DNA of 7,312 nucleotides from Candidatus Kuenenia stuttgartensis. Lineage in GTDB: Bacteria > Planctomycetota > Planctomycetia > Isosphaerales > Isosphaeraceae. Below the pieces are notes generated by a model. It saw nothing but the letters and a program-made list of their open reading frames with translations. It had not been told where the DNA came from and searched no databases. The DNA is taken from positions 1 through 7,312 of the forward strand of contig CAMBZY010000159.1 of the NCBI GenBank assembly GCA_945872325.1, written 5' to 3'. Shown here in pieces: positions 6,781 through 7,312 of the stretch; positions within the stretch are counted from its first letter, which is position 1, and every line of letters starts with the position of its first letter. Position numbers and translations under genes: made by a program.

Positions 6781-7312
6781 TTAGAAATCGGTAAGCATCT
6801 GAAGTTGCAGTAACGTTCCAGACTCACCAGTCCTATACCCAGTGAGAATATTATCGGCTGGCGAACGATTGACCTGAAGCACCTCAGCGGTGGCTCTCCA
6901 CTTACGCGTCCCGTTAACATACCAGTTCACACCACCACCGTAGTCGTTTCCACTGCCGTATGGACCTGCAATCAAAGAAGATTTTGTATAAAGCTCGAGC
7001 TTTTTTGGTAAAATCGCGTAGGATAACTGAACATAACCACCCTGGTCATAAATCTGCTTGATTCCGGGCATCGGACGGTCAGTCTGAAAATTATTCAGCC
7101 AGCGGAAATAGTATTCTGCTGACAATCCCAGACCTCTATATTTTAAACCGGCATCCAATGTCCATAAAAAATCGCTGGCCGTGAGCAGGTTCACACCTGG
7201 TGCAATCGCACCTGGAGTAAAAATCGGGATCCCGTTCGATAAGCGAGCCACAGTGTTTTCCGGATTCTCCATCACACTGCTTAAAATATTCTGGCGCATC
7301 AAACGATCATAG
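6781..7312 (-). CDS. Outer-membrane porin-like beta-barrel protein, 5'-partial
   Basis: Only the last 176 residues are present; the frame stays open past the right edge (Y-D-R before the TTG at 7302), so neither this TTG nor the ATG at 7299 need be the start. The sequence is a series of amphipathic beta-strands with aromatic girdle residues and Gly/Asn turns (GLGLSAEYYFRWLNNF, GGYVQLSYAI, KKLELYTKSSLIAG, YGGGVNWYVNG, WRATAEVLQVN), and it ends GTLLQLQMLTDF with terminal Phe, the usual signal for BAM-dependent barrel insertion. The phrase order (GYVQLSY, PKKLEL, NWYVNG, then a short final strand) resembles the C-terminus of OprO/OprP-type phosphate-selective porins annotated in planctomycetes. 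The likely role is a diffusion channel in the outer membrane; substrate selectivity cannot be read from this part. It lies upstream of, and in the same direction as, the serine hydrolase, but the 135-bp gap with promoter-like sequence argues against a tight operon. Confidence 0.75.
   Translation of the reverse strand, partial: YDRLMRQNILSSVMENPENTVARLSNGIPIFTPGAIAPGVNLLTASDFLWTLDAGLKYRGLGLSAEYYFRWLNNFQTDRPMPGIKQIYDQGGYVQLSYAILPKKLELYTKSSLIAGPYGSGNDYGGGVNWYVNGTRKWRATAEVLQVNRSPADNILTGYRTGESGTLLQLQMLTDF

Noticed and set aside
1..7312. CRISPR array, tRNA/rRNA, insertion sequence, toxin-antitoxin or defence cassette
   Set aside because: Both strands were read for regularly spaced repeats, terminal inverted repeats, transposase motifs and tRNA-like cloverleaf signals; none was found, and all long frames are explained by the five genes listed.

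Overview
The window reads as an ordinary chromosomal stretch of a Gram-negative-type bacterium, most likely a member of the Planctomycetota. This is an inference. It rests on the outer-membrane beta-barrel C-terminus, which resembles planctomycete OprO/OprP-like porins, on a large exported beta-lactamase-fold protein with accessory domains, on a beta-helix protein, and on mixed AT/GC codon use at mid GC by eye. No mobile element, tRNA, rRNA, CRISPR array or phage gene was found.

Layout, left to right: (1) the 3' part of a right-handed beta-helix protein on + (start lies outside the window); (2) an NAD-dependent sugar-nucleotide epimerase/dehydratase on -, convergent with (1) and separated from it by only 4 bp; (3) a 214-bp divergent intergenic region with two clear inverted repeats; (4) a full-length cinA on +, closed by a strong hairpin terminator; (5) a secreted multidomain serine hydrolase of the beta-lactamase/class C fold on -, convergent with cinA; (6) a 135-bp AT-rich upstream region with promoter-like elements; (7) the C-terminal part of an outer-membrane porin-like protein on -, running off the right edge.

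The genes do not form an obvious pathway. Orientation changes at almost every junction (+ - + - -), so each gene is probably transcribed on its own; only the porin and the serine hydrolase share a direction. Three products look cell-envelope or surface related (beta-helix protein, serine hydrolase, porin), and the epimerase may supply activated sugars for surface glycans. CinA is a housekeeping enzyme of pyridine-nucleotide salvage.

I see no convincing new multi-gene system. The most noteworthy non-coding signals are the two inverted repeats between the epimerase and cinA: a 9-bp repeat with 26-nt spacing, and a 9-bp palindrome with a 3-nt centre. Either could be an operator or an mRNA leader structure.
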